This document shows positions 7,215 to 15,344 of a DNA stretch of 64,000 nucleotides, in pieces (the first letter of the stretch is position 1; every line of letters starts with the position of its first letter). Location: contig NZ_JAFCKQ010000007.1 in assembly GCF_018130215.1 (NCBI RefSeq), forward strand, positions 175,160 through 239,159, in the 5' to 3' direction. Position numbers and translations under genes: made by a program. This DNA comes from Bradyrhizobium jicamae (GTDB lineage: Bacteria; Pseudomonadota; Alphaproteobacteria; Rhizobiales; Xanthobacteraceae). The notes under the pieces are model-generated. The model made no database searches. It was given only the letters and a program-made list of their open reading frames with translations, and was not told where the DNA came from.

Positions 7215-8615
7215 ATGGTTGATCTGACGCGCAGGTTCGACGTGCTGGTGATCGGGGGCGGCAACGCCGCCCTCTGCGCTGCAATCAGCGCCAGACGGGC
7301 CGGCGCCTCGGTGCTGGTGCTGGAAGGCGCGCCGAAGTTCTACCGCGGCGGCAACACTCGCCACACGCGCAACATGCGCTGCGCCCACGACGCGGCGACC
7401 GAGATCCTCACCGGCCCCTACACCGAGGAGGAATTCTGGAAGGATTTGCTGCTGGTGACCGGCGGCCAGACCGACGAGGAGCTGGCCCGCTTCATGATCC
7501 ACGAGTCCAAGGACATCCTGAACTGGATCGTCGAACAGGGCGTGCGCTGGCAGCCCTCGCTCGGCGGCACCTTGAGCCTCGGCCGCACCAACTCGTTCTT
7601 CCTCGGCGGCGGCCGCGCCATGCTGAACGCGCTCTACCGCACGGCCGAGGAACTCGGCGTCGACATCCTCTACGACGCCGAGGTGATCGATCTGAAGATC
7701 GAGGACGGCATGTTCCTCTCGGCCGCGCTGAAGCAGCCGGTCGGCGGCAGGACCGAGGTGCGCGCCTCGACGCTGGTCGCGGCCGCCGGCGGCTTCGAGG
7801 CCAACATCGAATGGCTGAAGCAATACTGGGGCGAGGCCGCCGACAATTTCCTGATCCGCGGCACGCCGTTCAATCGCGGCGCGATCCTGAAGATGCTGCT
7901 GGCCAAGGGCGTGCAGGAGATCGGCGACCCCACGCAGTGCCATGCCGTCGCGATCGACGCCCGCGCGCCGAAATTCGACGGCGGCATCATCACGCGACAC
8001 GACTCGGTCGTGTTCGGCATCGTCGTCAACAGGCATGCCGAGCGTTTCTATGACGAGGGCGAGGACATCTGGCCGAAGCGCTATGCGATCTGGGGTCGCC
8101 TGGTCGCCGCCCAGCCCGACCAGATCGCCTACATCATCTTCGACTCGTCGGTCGTGACCAGCTTCATGCCGACGCTGTTTCCGCCGATCGCGGGCGCGAC
8201 CATCGCCGAGCTCGCCGGCAAGCTGACGCTCGATCCAGCCGCGCTGGAAAAGACCATCACCGAGTTCAACGCCGCTGTGCAGCCAGGCACCTTCGATCAC
8301 ACCATCCTCGACGACTGCCGCACCGAGGGCATCACCCCGCCGAAGACGCACTGGGCGCGCCGGATCGAGACGCCGCCCTACCTCGCCTATCCGGTGCGGC
8401 CCGGCATCACCTTCACCTATCTCGGCACCCGCGTGAACAGGCAGGCGCGGATGCTGATGAAGGACGGCAAGCCTTCCGCCAACATGTTCGCCGCCGGCGA
8501 GATCATGGCCGGCAATGTGCTCGGGAAGGGCTACGCCGCCGGCATGGGCATGACCATCGGCAGCGTGTTCGGCCGCATCGCCGGGCGGGAAGCGGCCAGA
8601 AATGCCCGGAATTGA
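7215..8615 (+). CDS. tcuA: FAD-dependent tricarballylate dehydrogenase (TcuA)
   Basis: 466 residues. The N-terminus FDVLVIGGGNAALCAAISARRAGASVLVLEGA is a dinucleotide-binding fold for FAD. The body resembles the fumarate reductase/succinate dehydrogenase flavoprotein superfamily, with RGGNTRHTRNMRCAHD, a capping domain and the C-terminal GEIMAGNVLGKGYAAGMGMTIGSVFGRIAGREAA. By family knowledge TcuA oxidises tricarballylate to cis-aconitate, feeding the TCA cycle, and passes electrons to TcuB. The order C-A-B differs from Salmonella (A-B-C). The start is the ATG at 7215 with AAGAG upstream. It ends just before tcuB with close or overlapping starts. Confidence 0.88.
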   Translation: MVDLTRRFDVLVIGGGNAALCAAISARRAGASVLVLEGAPKFYRGGNTRHTRNMRCAHDAATEILTGPYTEEEFWKDLLLVTGGQTDEELARFMIHESKDILNWIVEQGVRWQPSLGGTLSLGRTNSFFLGGGRAMLNALYRTAEELGVDILYDAEVIDLKIEDGMFLSAALKQPVGGRTEVRASTLVAAAGGFEANIEWLKQYWGEAADNFLIRGTPFNRGAILKMLLAKGVQEIGDPTQCHAVAIDARAPKFDGGIITRHDSVVFGIVVNRHAERFYDEGEDIWPKRYAIWGRLVAAQPDQIAYIIFDSSVVTSFMPTLFPPIAGATIAELAGKLTLDPAALEKTITEFNAAVQPGTFDHTILDDCRTEGITPPKTHWARRIETPPYLAYPVRPGITFTYLGTRVNRQARMLMKDGKPSANMFAAGEIMAGNVLGKGYAAGMGMTIGSVFGRIAGREAARNARN

Positions 8616-8625
8616 GGCTGGCGCG

Positions 8626-9729
8626 ATGCACGGGACGAAGATCTTGCAGGAGGCCGACCGTCTGATGACGGTGTGCAATTCCTGCCGCTATTGCGAGGGC
8701 CTGTGCGCGGTGTTTCCCGCGATGGAGATGCGCCGCGCCTTCTCCGACGGCGACCTCAACTACCTGGCCAATCTCTGCCATGCCTGCGGCGCCTGCTACA
8801 CCGACTGCCAGTTCTCGCCGCCGCACGAGTTCAACGTCAATGTGCCGAAGACGCTCGCGGTCGCGCGCACCGAATCCTATGCTGCCTATGCCTGGCCGCG
8901 CGCCTTCGCCGGCGCGTTTGCACGCAACGGCCTCGTCATCAGCCTGATCGCCGCGTTGAGCGTCGCCGTTTTCATCTTCGGCTTTGTCGCGGTCAACGAT
9001 CCGAGCGTGCTGTATGGCATCCATACCGGCCCGGGCGCCTTCTACAGATTGATGCCGCACGATGTGATGGCGATGCTGTTCGGTGCCGCCCTGCTCTACG
9101 CCATCCTGGCGCTGGCGATGGGCGTCCGCGCGTTCTGGCGCGATATCGGCGAGCCGGTCGGCATGAGGACGGACGCGAAGGCGCTATTGCAGGCGGTCCG
9201 CGACGCCGGAGAGCTGCGCTATCTCGATGGCGGCGGCGTCGGCTGTTTCAATGAGGACGACCACCCGACCGACCGCCGCAAGCTGTATCACCATTTCACC
9301 TTCTACGGCTTTGCGCTGTGCTTCGCGGCAACCTGCGTCGGCACGCTGTATCACTACCTGCTGGCACGCGAGGCGCCCTACGCGTGGTGGGATCTGCCGG
9401 TCGTATCAGGCACGCTTGGCGGAATCGGCCTCGTGCTCGGTCCGATCGGCCTGCTCACGGAGAAGCGGAAGCGCGATCGCGTGCTGGTCGACGAGCAGAG
9501 CACGGGCATGGACACCGCGTTCATCGTGATGCTGTTCCTGACCGGCGTGACCGGGCTTGCCCTGTTGCTCTGGCGCGATACGGGTGCGATGGGCCCGCTG
9601 CTGGCACTGCATCTCGGCGTGGTGTTCGCGCTGTTCATCACCATGCCCTACGGCAAATTCGTGCACGGCATCTACCGTTTCGCGGCGCTGGTGCGCTACG
9701 CGCGGGAGCGGCAGATGATGCAGGAATAG
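8626..9729 (+). CDS. tcuB: Tricarballylate utilisation Fe-S/membrane electron-transfer protein (TcuB)
   Basis: 367 residues from ATG 8626 (GAGG 8 bases upstream). An ATG at 8602 would overlap tcuA by 14 bases. Two CxxCxxCxxxC [4Fe-4S] motifs sit near the N-terminus: C17/C20/C23/C27 and C51/C54/C57/C61. The remainder holds about six hydrophobic helices with several His residues (HHFTFYGF, LYHYLL, LHLGVV, FVHGIYRF) suited to haem b. By family knowledge TcuB reoxidises the FADH2 of TcuA and passes electrons to the respiratory chain. It is the last gene of the tcu unit; a lone CGTCATTGCGAG half of the palindromic repeat follows it. Confidence 0.87.
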   Translation: MHGTKILQEADRLMTVCNSCRYCEGLCAVFPAMEMRRAFSDGDLNYLANLCHACGACYTDCQFSPPHEFNVNVPKTLAVARTESYAAYAWPRAFAGAFARNGLVISLIAALSVAVFIFGFVAVNDPSVLYGIHTGPGAFYRLMPHDVMAMLFGAALLYAILALAMGVRAFWRDIGEPVGMRTDAKALLQAVRDAGELRYLDGGGVGCFNEDDHPTDRRKLYHHFTFYGFALCFAATCVGTLYHYLLAREAPYAWWDLPVVSGTLGGIGLVLGPIGLLTEKRKRDRVLVDEQSTGMDTAFIVMLFLTGVTGLALLLWRDTGAMGPLLALHLGVVFALFITMPYGKFVHGIYRFAALVRYARERQMMQE

Positions 9730-9758
9730 GCGAGCTCTGTCCTCGTCATTGCGAGCCG

Positions 9759-10172
9759 CTACAACTCCACCACGACGTAGTCGCTCTCCACCGCGACCCT
9801 GACGGTCTCGGCGACGTACGGGCCCTTCACCAGATGAGTGCCCGGCTCGACATTGACCGGATAGGCGCGGACGCGGAAGCGGCGGGGGTCGCAATAGGAT
9901 TGGCCGGTGCGGATGTCGAATTCCCAGCCGTGCCAGGGGCAGCGGATGATCTCGCCGAGTTTCGTGTACTCGATCTCGCCTGGATCGGACGACGTGGCGA
10001 GCCCGATCAGCGGCCCCTCGCACAGCGCCGCGCCCTGATGCGGGCAGCGGTTCAACAGGCCGAAGAACTCGCCCTTGACGTTGAAGACCGCGATCGGCCG
10101 GCCGTCGATCTCGAGGAATTTTCGCGACCCCGGCGGCAATTCATCCACCGGGGCGATCACATGACGCGCCAT
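9759..10172 (-). CDS. Rieske [2Fe-2S] ferredoxin-type protein
   Basis: 137 residues. The cluster ligands are CPH (C43, H45) and CPWH (C78, H81) with the usual spacing, inside a small Rieske domain: NRCPHQGAALCEGPLIG then IIRCPWHGWEFDIRTGQ. There is no signal peptide or oxygenase catalytic domain, so it is a soluble electron carrier or a partner subunit. Its ATG shares a base with the stop of the amidohydrolase upstream (TGATG), giving translational coupling. It is the last gene of a three-gene unit with two amidohydrolases. No oxygenase or reductase is encoded nearby, so its electron partner must be elsewhere. Confidence 0.9.
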   Translation of the reverse strand: MARHVIAPVDELPPGSRKFLEIDGRPIAVFNVKGEFFGLLNRCPHQGAALCEGPLIGLATSSDPGEIEYTKLGEIIRCPWHGWEFDIRTGQSYCDPRRFRVRAYPVNVEPGTHLVKGPYVAETVRVAVESDYVVVEL

Positions 10173-11281
10173 CAAGCTATGCCGTAAAGTTTCTTCGCAT
10201 TGTCGAGATAGAAGGCCTGCCTGTTGGCGTCGCTGACGCCTGGCGGCAGCACGCGCGATGGCTCGTCGTAGTCCCAGTGCGGATAATCGGTCGCGAACAG
10301 CAGCTTGTCCCAGCCGATCCATTCGATCACCTGGAACAGATGGTCGCGGCTCTCCGGATCCTCCATCGGCTGCGTGGTCCACCAGATGTGGTCGCGGATG
10401 TATTCCGACGGCTTGCGCTCGAGATGCGGCACCTCGGCGTGCAGCTTCGAAAACACCTTGTCGAGCCGCCAGGCCAGCGACGGCGCCCAGCCGAAGCCGG
10501 CCTCCACCATCACCATCTTCAATTTCGGAAAGCGCGCGAACACACCTTCGAGCACCAGGCTCGCCAGCACGGTCTGCTGGCACTGCGAATGACCGACCAT
10601 CTCCTCGATGTAGTAGCTCGGCCAGCCGGATGCGGTGATCGGGTTGCCGCCGTAGCCGAAGGCATGCACGCCGACCGGCAGTCCGGCTTCCTGCGCGGCC
10701 TCGTAGATCGGCCAGTAGCGACGCTGGCCGAGCGGCTCGGCATTGCGGCTGAGCAGCAGCACCTGGACGAAGTTCGGATCGCCTGCGCGCTTGCGGATCT
10801 CGGCGGCGGCCGAGACGCCGTCCTCATTGGCGACGACGACGGAGCCCTTCAGCCGTGCGTCCTTGCTGGTCCATTTCTCGATCTGCCAGTCGTTGACCGC
10901 CGCACAGATCGCCGCGGCCAGGTCGTGGTTGCGCAGGCCCTGCCCGGTGGCCAGCGGATTGAGCACGCCGAGCACGACATTGTTGGGATCGAGATGCTGC
11001 TTCTGCATGAAGGACAGTGACGAGCCCTGGGGCCCACCCTCCGGCGGATAGGCGTCGCGGCGCGCGGCGTTGGGCTGGGCCTTCGGATAGGGCGGGCCTT
11101 CCATCATGCCCTGATGGGCGTGGGCGCCGAAGCTTTCGAGATGGCTGTGCCAGCGCTTCGCCAGGAACGGATACAACTCGTCCCTGGTCGCGCGCGCCGG
11201 ATGGATGTCGCCATCGGCGATCGCGGTCTTGATGCCGGTGGACGCTGCACTCTGCGGACGCTCGCGAATCTGAATGTTCAT
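10172..11281 (-). CDS. Amidohydrolase family protein (ACMSD-like fold), second of a pair
   Basis: 369 residues of the amidohydrolase-2 family. The metal-site features are DGDIHPA near residue 25 (DxH), VGVHAFG in mid-protein and LLFATDYPHWDYDEP near the C-terminus. Such TIM-barrel enzymes hydrolyse or decarboxylate small ring or carboxylic substrates; no substrate is readable here. It is clearly paralogous to the next gene upstream (11278), sharing LVLEGVFARFPKLKMVMVEAGF-like and TDYPHW segments. Start and stop overlap its neighbours by 4 and 1 bases, so the three proteins are made together and may act in one degradation step or as a hetero-oligomer. Confidence 0.87.
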   Translation of the reverse strand: MNIQIRERPQSAASTGIKTAIADGDIHPARATRDELYPFLAKRWHSHLESFGAHAHQGMMEGPPYPKAQPNAARRDAYPPEGGPQGSSLSFMQKQHLDPNNVVLGVLNPLATGQGLRNHDLAAAICAAVNDWQIEKWTSKDARLKGSVVVANEDGVSAAAEIRKRAGDPNFVQVLLLSRNAEPLGQRRYWPIYEAAQEAGLPVGVHAFGYGGNPITASGWPSYYIEEMVGHSQCQQTVLASLVLEGVFARFPKLKMVMVEAGFGWAPSLAWRLDKVFSKLHAEVPHLERKPSEYIRDHIWWTTQPMEDPESRDHLFQVIEWIGWDKLLFATDYPHWDYDEPSRVLPPGVSDANRQAFYLDNAKKLYGIA

Positions 11282-12354
11282 GGCGTCGTCTCCTTGACCC
11301 TCAAGCGCGAATAGGTCGCGAGCGGATTGTCGATCATGATCTTGCGGACCAGATCAGGCGACAGGCCTTCCGGCAGCACCGCATCACCGTCGAACTGCCA
11401 GTGCGGATAGTCCGTCGAGAATAGGATCAATTCGTCCGACTGCATATGGTCGAACAGCCGGTTCAGCGTGTCCGGTTCCGGCGGAGCGTCGACCGGTTGC
11501 AGCGAAAAGCGGATGTTGCTGCGCACAATTTCCAGCGGCGCGCGGTCGACCCACGGCGTCTCCATGCGGATGCCGCGCCAGAACTTGTGCAGCCGCCACA
11601 GGAACGGCGCCAGCCAGGTGAAGCCGCTCTCCAGCATCACCATCTTCAGGTTCGGATGGCGCGCGAACACGCCTTCGACGATCAGGCTGGTAAGCTGGGT
11701 CTGGAACGCCTGCGCCTGCGCGACATAGTCCTCGATGTGATAGGAGCCCCAGCCGACCGAACTCGGCGGGTTGTGATAGGCGCTGCCGGCATGGATGCCG
11801 ATCGGCAGGCCGAGCCGCTCGGCCGCGGCATAGATCGGCCAGTAGTAGCGCTTGCCGAGCGGTATGTCGCCCATGACAAGCATCAGCACCTGCACGAAGC
11901 GCTTGTCCTCGGCGCAACGCTCGATCTCGGCGACCGCCTTCTCGATGCTCTGCACCGGGATCACGATCGAGCCGCGCAGGCGATCGTCCTTGTCGAGCCA
12001 CTCCTTGACCAGCCAGTCGTTCAGCGCGCGGCAAAACGCGTTTGCCATGTCCTCGGAGAACACCATCTGCACGCCATAGAGCGGATTGCAGATGCCATAG
12101 GCCGTGCCGAATTTGTCGAGCGCCTGGGCCTGCATATCGGCGATGGCAGAGCCCGGCTTGCCCTGCGCCGGCCGCCAGTCCGGGCGCGACGAGATCGGCG
12201 AGTTGACCGGATAGGATTGCGAGATCAGGTCCGCCATGCCGCGCGTCGTCACCTGGTCGCGCCAGTAATCGGTCATGTAGGGCACGAGGCTGGTGAGATG
12301 AGGCACGGCGGGATGCAGGTCGCAATCCACGCCGCCCGCGATCGGCGACGTCAT
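11278..12354 (-). CDS. Amidohydrolase family protein (ACMSD-like fold), first of a pair
   Basis: 358 residues from the ATG at 12354, which has GAGAGGAAA about 6 bases upstream; the longer open frame upstream has no support. DCDLHPAVPHL gives the DxH metal site, IGIHAGSAYHNPPSSVGWGSYHIEDYV the mid-protein His and LILFSTDYPHWQFDGD the distal Asp/His. It is the promoter-proximal gene of the amidohydrolase-amidohydrolase-Rieske unit and overlaps the next by ATGA. Close similarity along the length to the downstream gene suggests an old tandem duplication. Substrate unknown. The promoter must lie in the 138-bp divergent gap before the metallo-hydrolase gene. Confidence 0.87.
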   Translation of the reverse strand: MTSPIAGGVDCDLHPAVPHLTSLVPYMTDYWRDQVTTRGMADLISQSYPVNSPISSRPDWRPAQGKPGSAIADMQAQALDKFGTAYGICNPLYGVQMVFSEDMANAFCRALNDWLVKEWLDKDDRLRGSIVIPVQSIEKAVAEIERCAEDKRFVQVLMLVMGDIPLGKRYYWPIYAAAERLGLPIGIHAGSAYHNPPSSVGWGSYHIEDYVAQAQAFQTQLTSLIVEGVFARHPNLKMVMLESGFTWLAPFLWRLHKFWRGIRMETPWVDRAPLEIVRSNIRFSLQPVDAPPEPDTLNRLFDHMQSDELILFSTDYPHWQFDGDAVLPEGLSPDLVRKIMIDNPLATYSRLRVKETTP

Positions 12355-12492
12355 GGTGTTTCCTCTCACGGCATCTTGTCCCCGCGCCGCTCGGTTGTTC
12401 CGATATTCAAGCAGGCTCACCGGTGGGCCGCAACTTGCGCAAACGGCGTGGCCGTGTGCTAGGAAAACATGGGCCGGCGGGGGAGATTTTCG

Positions 12493-13458
12493 ATGATTCG
12501 AACCGGATTGACGACGCTTGCGGCCGCCATGGCGTTCGGCGGATGGGCGCTGGCCCAGCAACAACCGGCCGCGCCGGTACCGCCCGATTTATCCAGGGTC
12601 GAGATCAAGACCACCGACCTCGGCGATGGCGTCTACATGCTGGAAGGCCAGGGCGGAAACATCACCGTGGCGACGGCCAAGGACGGCATCATCATGGTCG
12701 ACGGCGAGTTCGCGCCGCTGCACGACAAGATCAAGGCCGCGATCGCGACGATCTCCAACCTGCCCATAAAGTACCTGATCAACACCCATTTCCACGGCGA
12801 CCACACCGGAGGCAACGCACCCTTCGCCAAGGACGGCGTCATCGTCGTCTCCGAGATCAACGTCAAGACACGGCTCGCGGCCGGGACCACCAACGGCCTC
12901 ACCGGCGTCAAGACGCCGCCGGCCGCAGCGGACGCACTGCCGGCCAAGACCTACACCGGCGCCTACAAGATCCGCATGAACGGCCGCGTCGCCGATCTCA
13001 AGCACATCGCCAACGCCCATACCGACGGCGACACTTACGTATGGTTCAAGACCGCCAACGTGCTCGCGACCGGCGACACCTTCACCAATGGCCGCTATCC
13101 GAACATCGACTTCGCCAATGGCGGCAACATCGCCGGGATGATCGCGGCCACCAACATCTATGTGAAGCTGACCAACGCCCGGAGCCGGATCGTGCCTGGC
13201 CACGGCCCGATCGCGGACAAGGCTGCGCTTCTGACCTATCGCACCATGCTGATCACCGCGCGCGACCGCATGGCAAAGCTGGTCAAGGACGGCAAGAGCG
13301 AAGACGACGTGCTGGCGGCAAAGCCGTTCGCCGATCTCGATACGACATGGGCGCCCACCGAGCTGGCGTCGAAGAACTTCATCCGCGTCGTCTACCATTC
13401 GCTGGCCGACAAGTCGGAGACGAAGCCGCTGCTGAAGCGGATCCTGCACAGGAGTTGA
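12493..13458 (+). CDS. Exported metallo-beta-lactamase-fold hydrolase
   Basis: 321 residues from ATG 12493 (GGGGGAG 8 bases upstream). The N-terminus is a Sec-type signal peptide ending WALAQQ. The metal-binding core THFHGDHTGGN is intact, followed by the later ligands in NAHTDGDTYVWF, the Asp in VLATGDTFTNG and the His in IVPGHGPIAD. It therefore has the full two-metal site of the fold. The family covers lactamases, lactonases and glyoxalase-like enzymes; an exported detoxifying or scavenging hydrolase is the safest call. Its stop overlaps the Shine-Dalgarno of the CinA-domain gene, so the two are co-translated. It is divergent from the amidohydrolase unit. Confidence 0.88.
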   Translation: MIRTGLTTLAAAMAFGGWALAQQQPAAPVPPDLSRVEIKTTDLGDGVYMLEGQGGNITVATAKDGIIMVDGEFAPLHDKIKAAIATISNLPIKYLINTHFHGDHTGGNAPFAKDGVIVVSEINVKTRLAAGTTNGLTGVKTPPAAADALPAKTYTGAYKIRMNGRVADLKHIANAHTDGDTYVWFKTANVLATGDTFTNGRYPNIDFANGGNIAGMIAATNIYVKLTNARSRIVPGHGPIADKAALLTYRTMLITARDRMAKLVKDGKSEDDVLAAKPFADLDTTWAPTELASKNFIRVVYHSLADKSETKPLLKRILHRS

Positions 13459-13459
13459 C

Positions 13460-13939
13460 ATGAAAGAGCTCATCGCGATCGCCGAGCGGATCGCACCCAG
13501 GCTGATCGCAGGCAAGCAGACGATTGCGGTCGCGGAATCATCGACCGGCGGCTTGATCTCCGCGTCACTGCTCGCGGTACCAGGTGCATCGGCCTATTTC
13601 CTCGGAGGAGGCGTGATCTATACGCGCGACGCGCGTCGCGTGCTGATGGACATTCCCAATGATGCCATGCACGGCATCCGCTCCGCTTCCGAGCCCTACG
13701 CGCAACTGCTTGCGCGCCAGATCCGCGAACGCCTCTCCACCGACTGGGGCTTGTCGGAAACCGGCGCGACCGGCCCGACCGGCAACCGCTATGGCGACGC
13801 CGCCGGCCACAGCTGCCTGGCGATCGCCGGCCCGCGGCAGCAGGTGATCACGATCGAGACCGGCAGTTCCGACCGGCAGGCGAACATGCAGGCGTTCGCG
13901 AAGGCAGCGCTGGAGTTGTTGCTGGAGAATTTGTCGTAG
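13460..13939 (+). CDS. CinA C-terminal domain protein (PncC-like NMN amidase)
   Basis: 159 residues, consisting only of the CinA C-terminal domain. TIAVAESSTGGLISASLLAVPGASAYFLGGGVIYT contains the catalytic Ser region, and ETGATGPTGNRYGDAAGHSCLAIAG the second conserved loop. In characterised members this domain deamidates nicotinamide mononucleotide to nicotinate mononucleotide for NAD recycling. AGGAG of its ribosome site straddles the upstream stop, one base before its ATG region, so it is coupled to the metallo-hydrolase. The usual loop GPxGG is changed to GPTGNRYG, which could mark a sub-family with a different substrate. Confidence 0.85.
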   Translation: MKELIAIAERIAPRLIAGKQTIAVAESSTGGLISASLLAVPGASAYFLGGGVIYTRDARRVLMDIPNDAMHGIRSASEPYAQLLARQIRERLSTDWGLSETGATGPTGNRYGDAAGHSCLAIAGPRQQVITIETGSSDRQANMQAFAKAALELLLENLS

Positions 13940-13949
13940 ACCGGAGTGC

Positions 13950-14012
13950 AATCCGGGACAACTCGATCCGCATCGCGACCGTTCCCGGATTTCGCTGCGC
14001 TTCATCCGGGCC
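13950..14012. repeat. Degenerate palindromic repeat (ATCCGGG family)
   Basis: AATCCGGGA at 13950 and TCCCGGATT at 13983 form an inverted pair, with an extra CATCCGGGCC at 14003. It is a diverged relative of the 1718-1805 element and lies between the convergent CinA-domain and HlyD-type genes. A short hairpin GTGAGA-AAC-TCTCAC at 14020-14034 overlaps the HlyD stop. Confidence 0.55.
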
Positions 14013-14030
14013 ACGAAGAGTGAGAAACTC

Positions 14031-15344
14031 TCACTTCTCGCGGAATGAGCGCATGAACTGGTCGCTCAGCGGCTTCATCAGGTAGGACAGCATGGTGCGA
14101 TCGCCGGTCTGGACGAAGGCTTCCACCGGCATGCCCGGGATGATCTTCACCTCGCTGCCGAGGCGGGCGACCTCTTCCGGCGGCATCGAGACGCGGATGG
14201 TGTAGTAGCTCTGCCCGGTGCGCTGATCAGTGGTGGTGTCGGCGGAGACGCGGGTGACGACGCCGTTCAGCTCGGGCGTGGTGCGCTGGTTGAAAGCGGA
14301 GAGCCGCAGCAGCGTCTTCTGTCCGATCTGCAGCTTGTCGATGTCCTGCGGATTGACCTTGGCCTCGACCGACAGCGCGTCGGTCTTCGGCACGATCATC
14401 ATGATGGCATCGCCCGCGGTGATGACGCCGCCGACCGTATGCACCGTCGATTGCAGCACGACGCCGTCCTGCGGCGCGCGGATGTCGACGCGGCGGAGCT
14501 GGTCTTCGGCGGTGACCTTGCGCTCGACGAACTCGCCGATCTTGTCGTTGGTCTCGCGGAGGTCCTTGGAGACCTCAGCCAGCATATCCTTGTCGACCTG
14601 GATGATCTGAAGCTCGGTCTCGGTGATCTTGCCCTTGGCCTGGGCGCGCTGCGAGATGTATTGCGCGCGTTCGCCGGCGAGCCGCGCCGCGTCGCGTTCC
14701 AGCGTGGTCAGGCGCGTGAGCTGCACCAGATGCTGCTCGTAGAGCTGCTGGACGCCGACCAGTTCCTGCTGCACCAGCGCGATCTCCTTGTCCTTGGCCG
14801 CTTCCTGCGCCTCGAGGCCCGAGATCTCCTCGTTGAGCTGGGTGACGCGTTCGCGCAGCTGCGCCTTCTGACCGACCCGGCCGTTGACGCGGACCTCGAA
14901 CAGCTTGGTTTCGCTGGCGATGATATCGCGCACGTCGGGATCGCTGGCGGCCTGATCGGTGAGCTGCGGCGGAAATGCGATCTTGTTGCGGCCCTGCTGC
15001 TCGGCCTCGAGCCGGGCCGAGCGGGCGTAAAGTCCGTTCAACGTCTTGACCACGATCGCAAGGCTCGCCTTGACCACCGTCTCGTCGAGACGCACCACGA
15101 CGTCGCCGGCCTTAACCGTGTCGCCGTCGTGCACCAGGATCTCGCCGACCACGCCGCCGGTCGGATGCTGCACCTTCTTGACGTTGGAATCGACCACCAC
15201 CTGGCCGGGCGCGATCAGCGCGCCCGAGATCGGCACGGTGGAAGCCCAGCCGCCGACGCCGCCGCCGAGAACCAGCACGACGGCAAGGCCGACGATCAGA
15301 TGCTTCTTGATCGAGCGCTGGGCGCTGCGCGGCTTGTCGATCAT
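14031..15344 (-). CDS. Type I secretion membrane-fusion (HlyD-family) adaptor
   Basis: 437 residues. A single N-terminal membrane anchor (HLIVGLAVVLVLGGGVGGWAS) is followed by the lipoyl-like half-motif GVVGEILVHDGDTVKAGDVVVRLDE, a long coiled coil (about residues 100-285, rich in Gln/Glu/Leu) and the returning lipoyl half VDIRAPQDGVVLQSTVHTVGGVITAGD, ending in a beta-barrel. This is the PrtE/HlyD layout that bridges an inner-membrane ABC exporter to a TolC-type outer-membrane channel. It overlaps the ABC gene by 4 bases. No outer-membrane channel gene is adjacent. The large adhesin at 34979 is a plausible cargo. Confidence 0.92.
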   Translation of the reverse strand: MIDKPRSAQRSIKKHLIVGLAVVLVLGGGVGGWASTVPISGALIAPGQVVVDSNVKKVQHPTGGVVGEILVHDGDTVKAGDVVVRLDETVVKASLAIVVKTLNGLYARSARLEAEQQGRNKIAFPPQLTDQAASDPDVRDIIASETKLFEVRVNGRVGQKAQLRERVTQLNEEISGLEAQEAAKDKEIALVQQELVGVQQLYEQHLVQLTRLTTLERDAARLAGERAQYISQRAQAKGKITETELQIIQVDKDMLAEVSKDLRETNDKIGEFVERKVTAEDQLRRVDIRAPQDGVVLQSTVHTVGGVITAGDAIMMIVPKTDALSVEAKVNPQDIDKLQIGQKTLLRLSAFNQRTTPELNGVVTRVSADTTTDQRTGQSYYTIRVSMPPEEVARLGSEVKIIPGMPVEAFVQTGDRTMLSYLMKPLSDQFMRSFREK

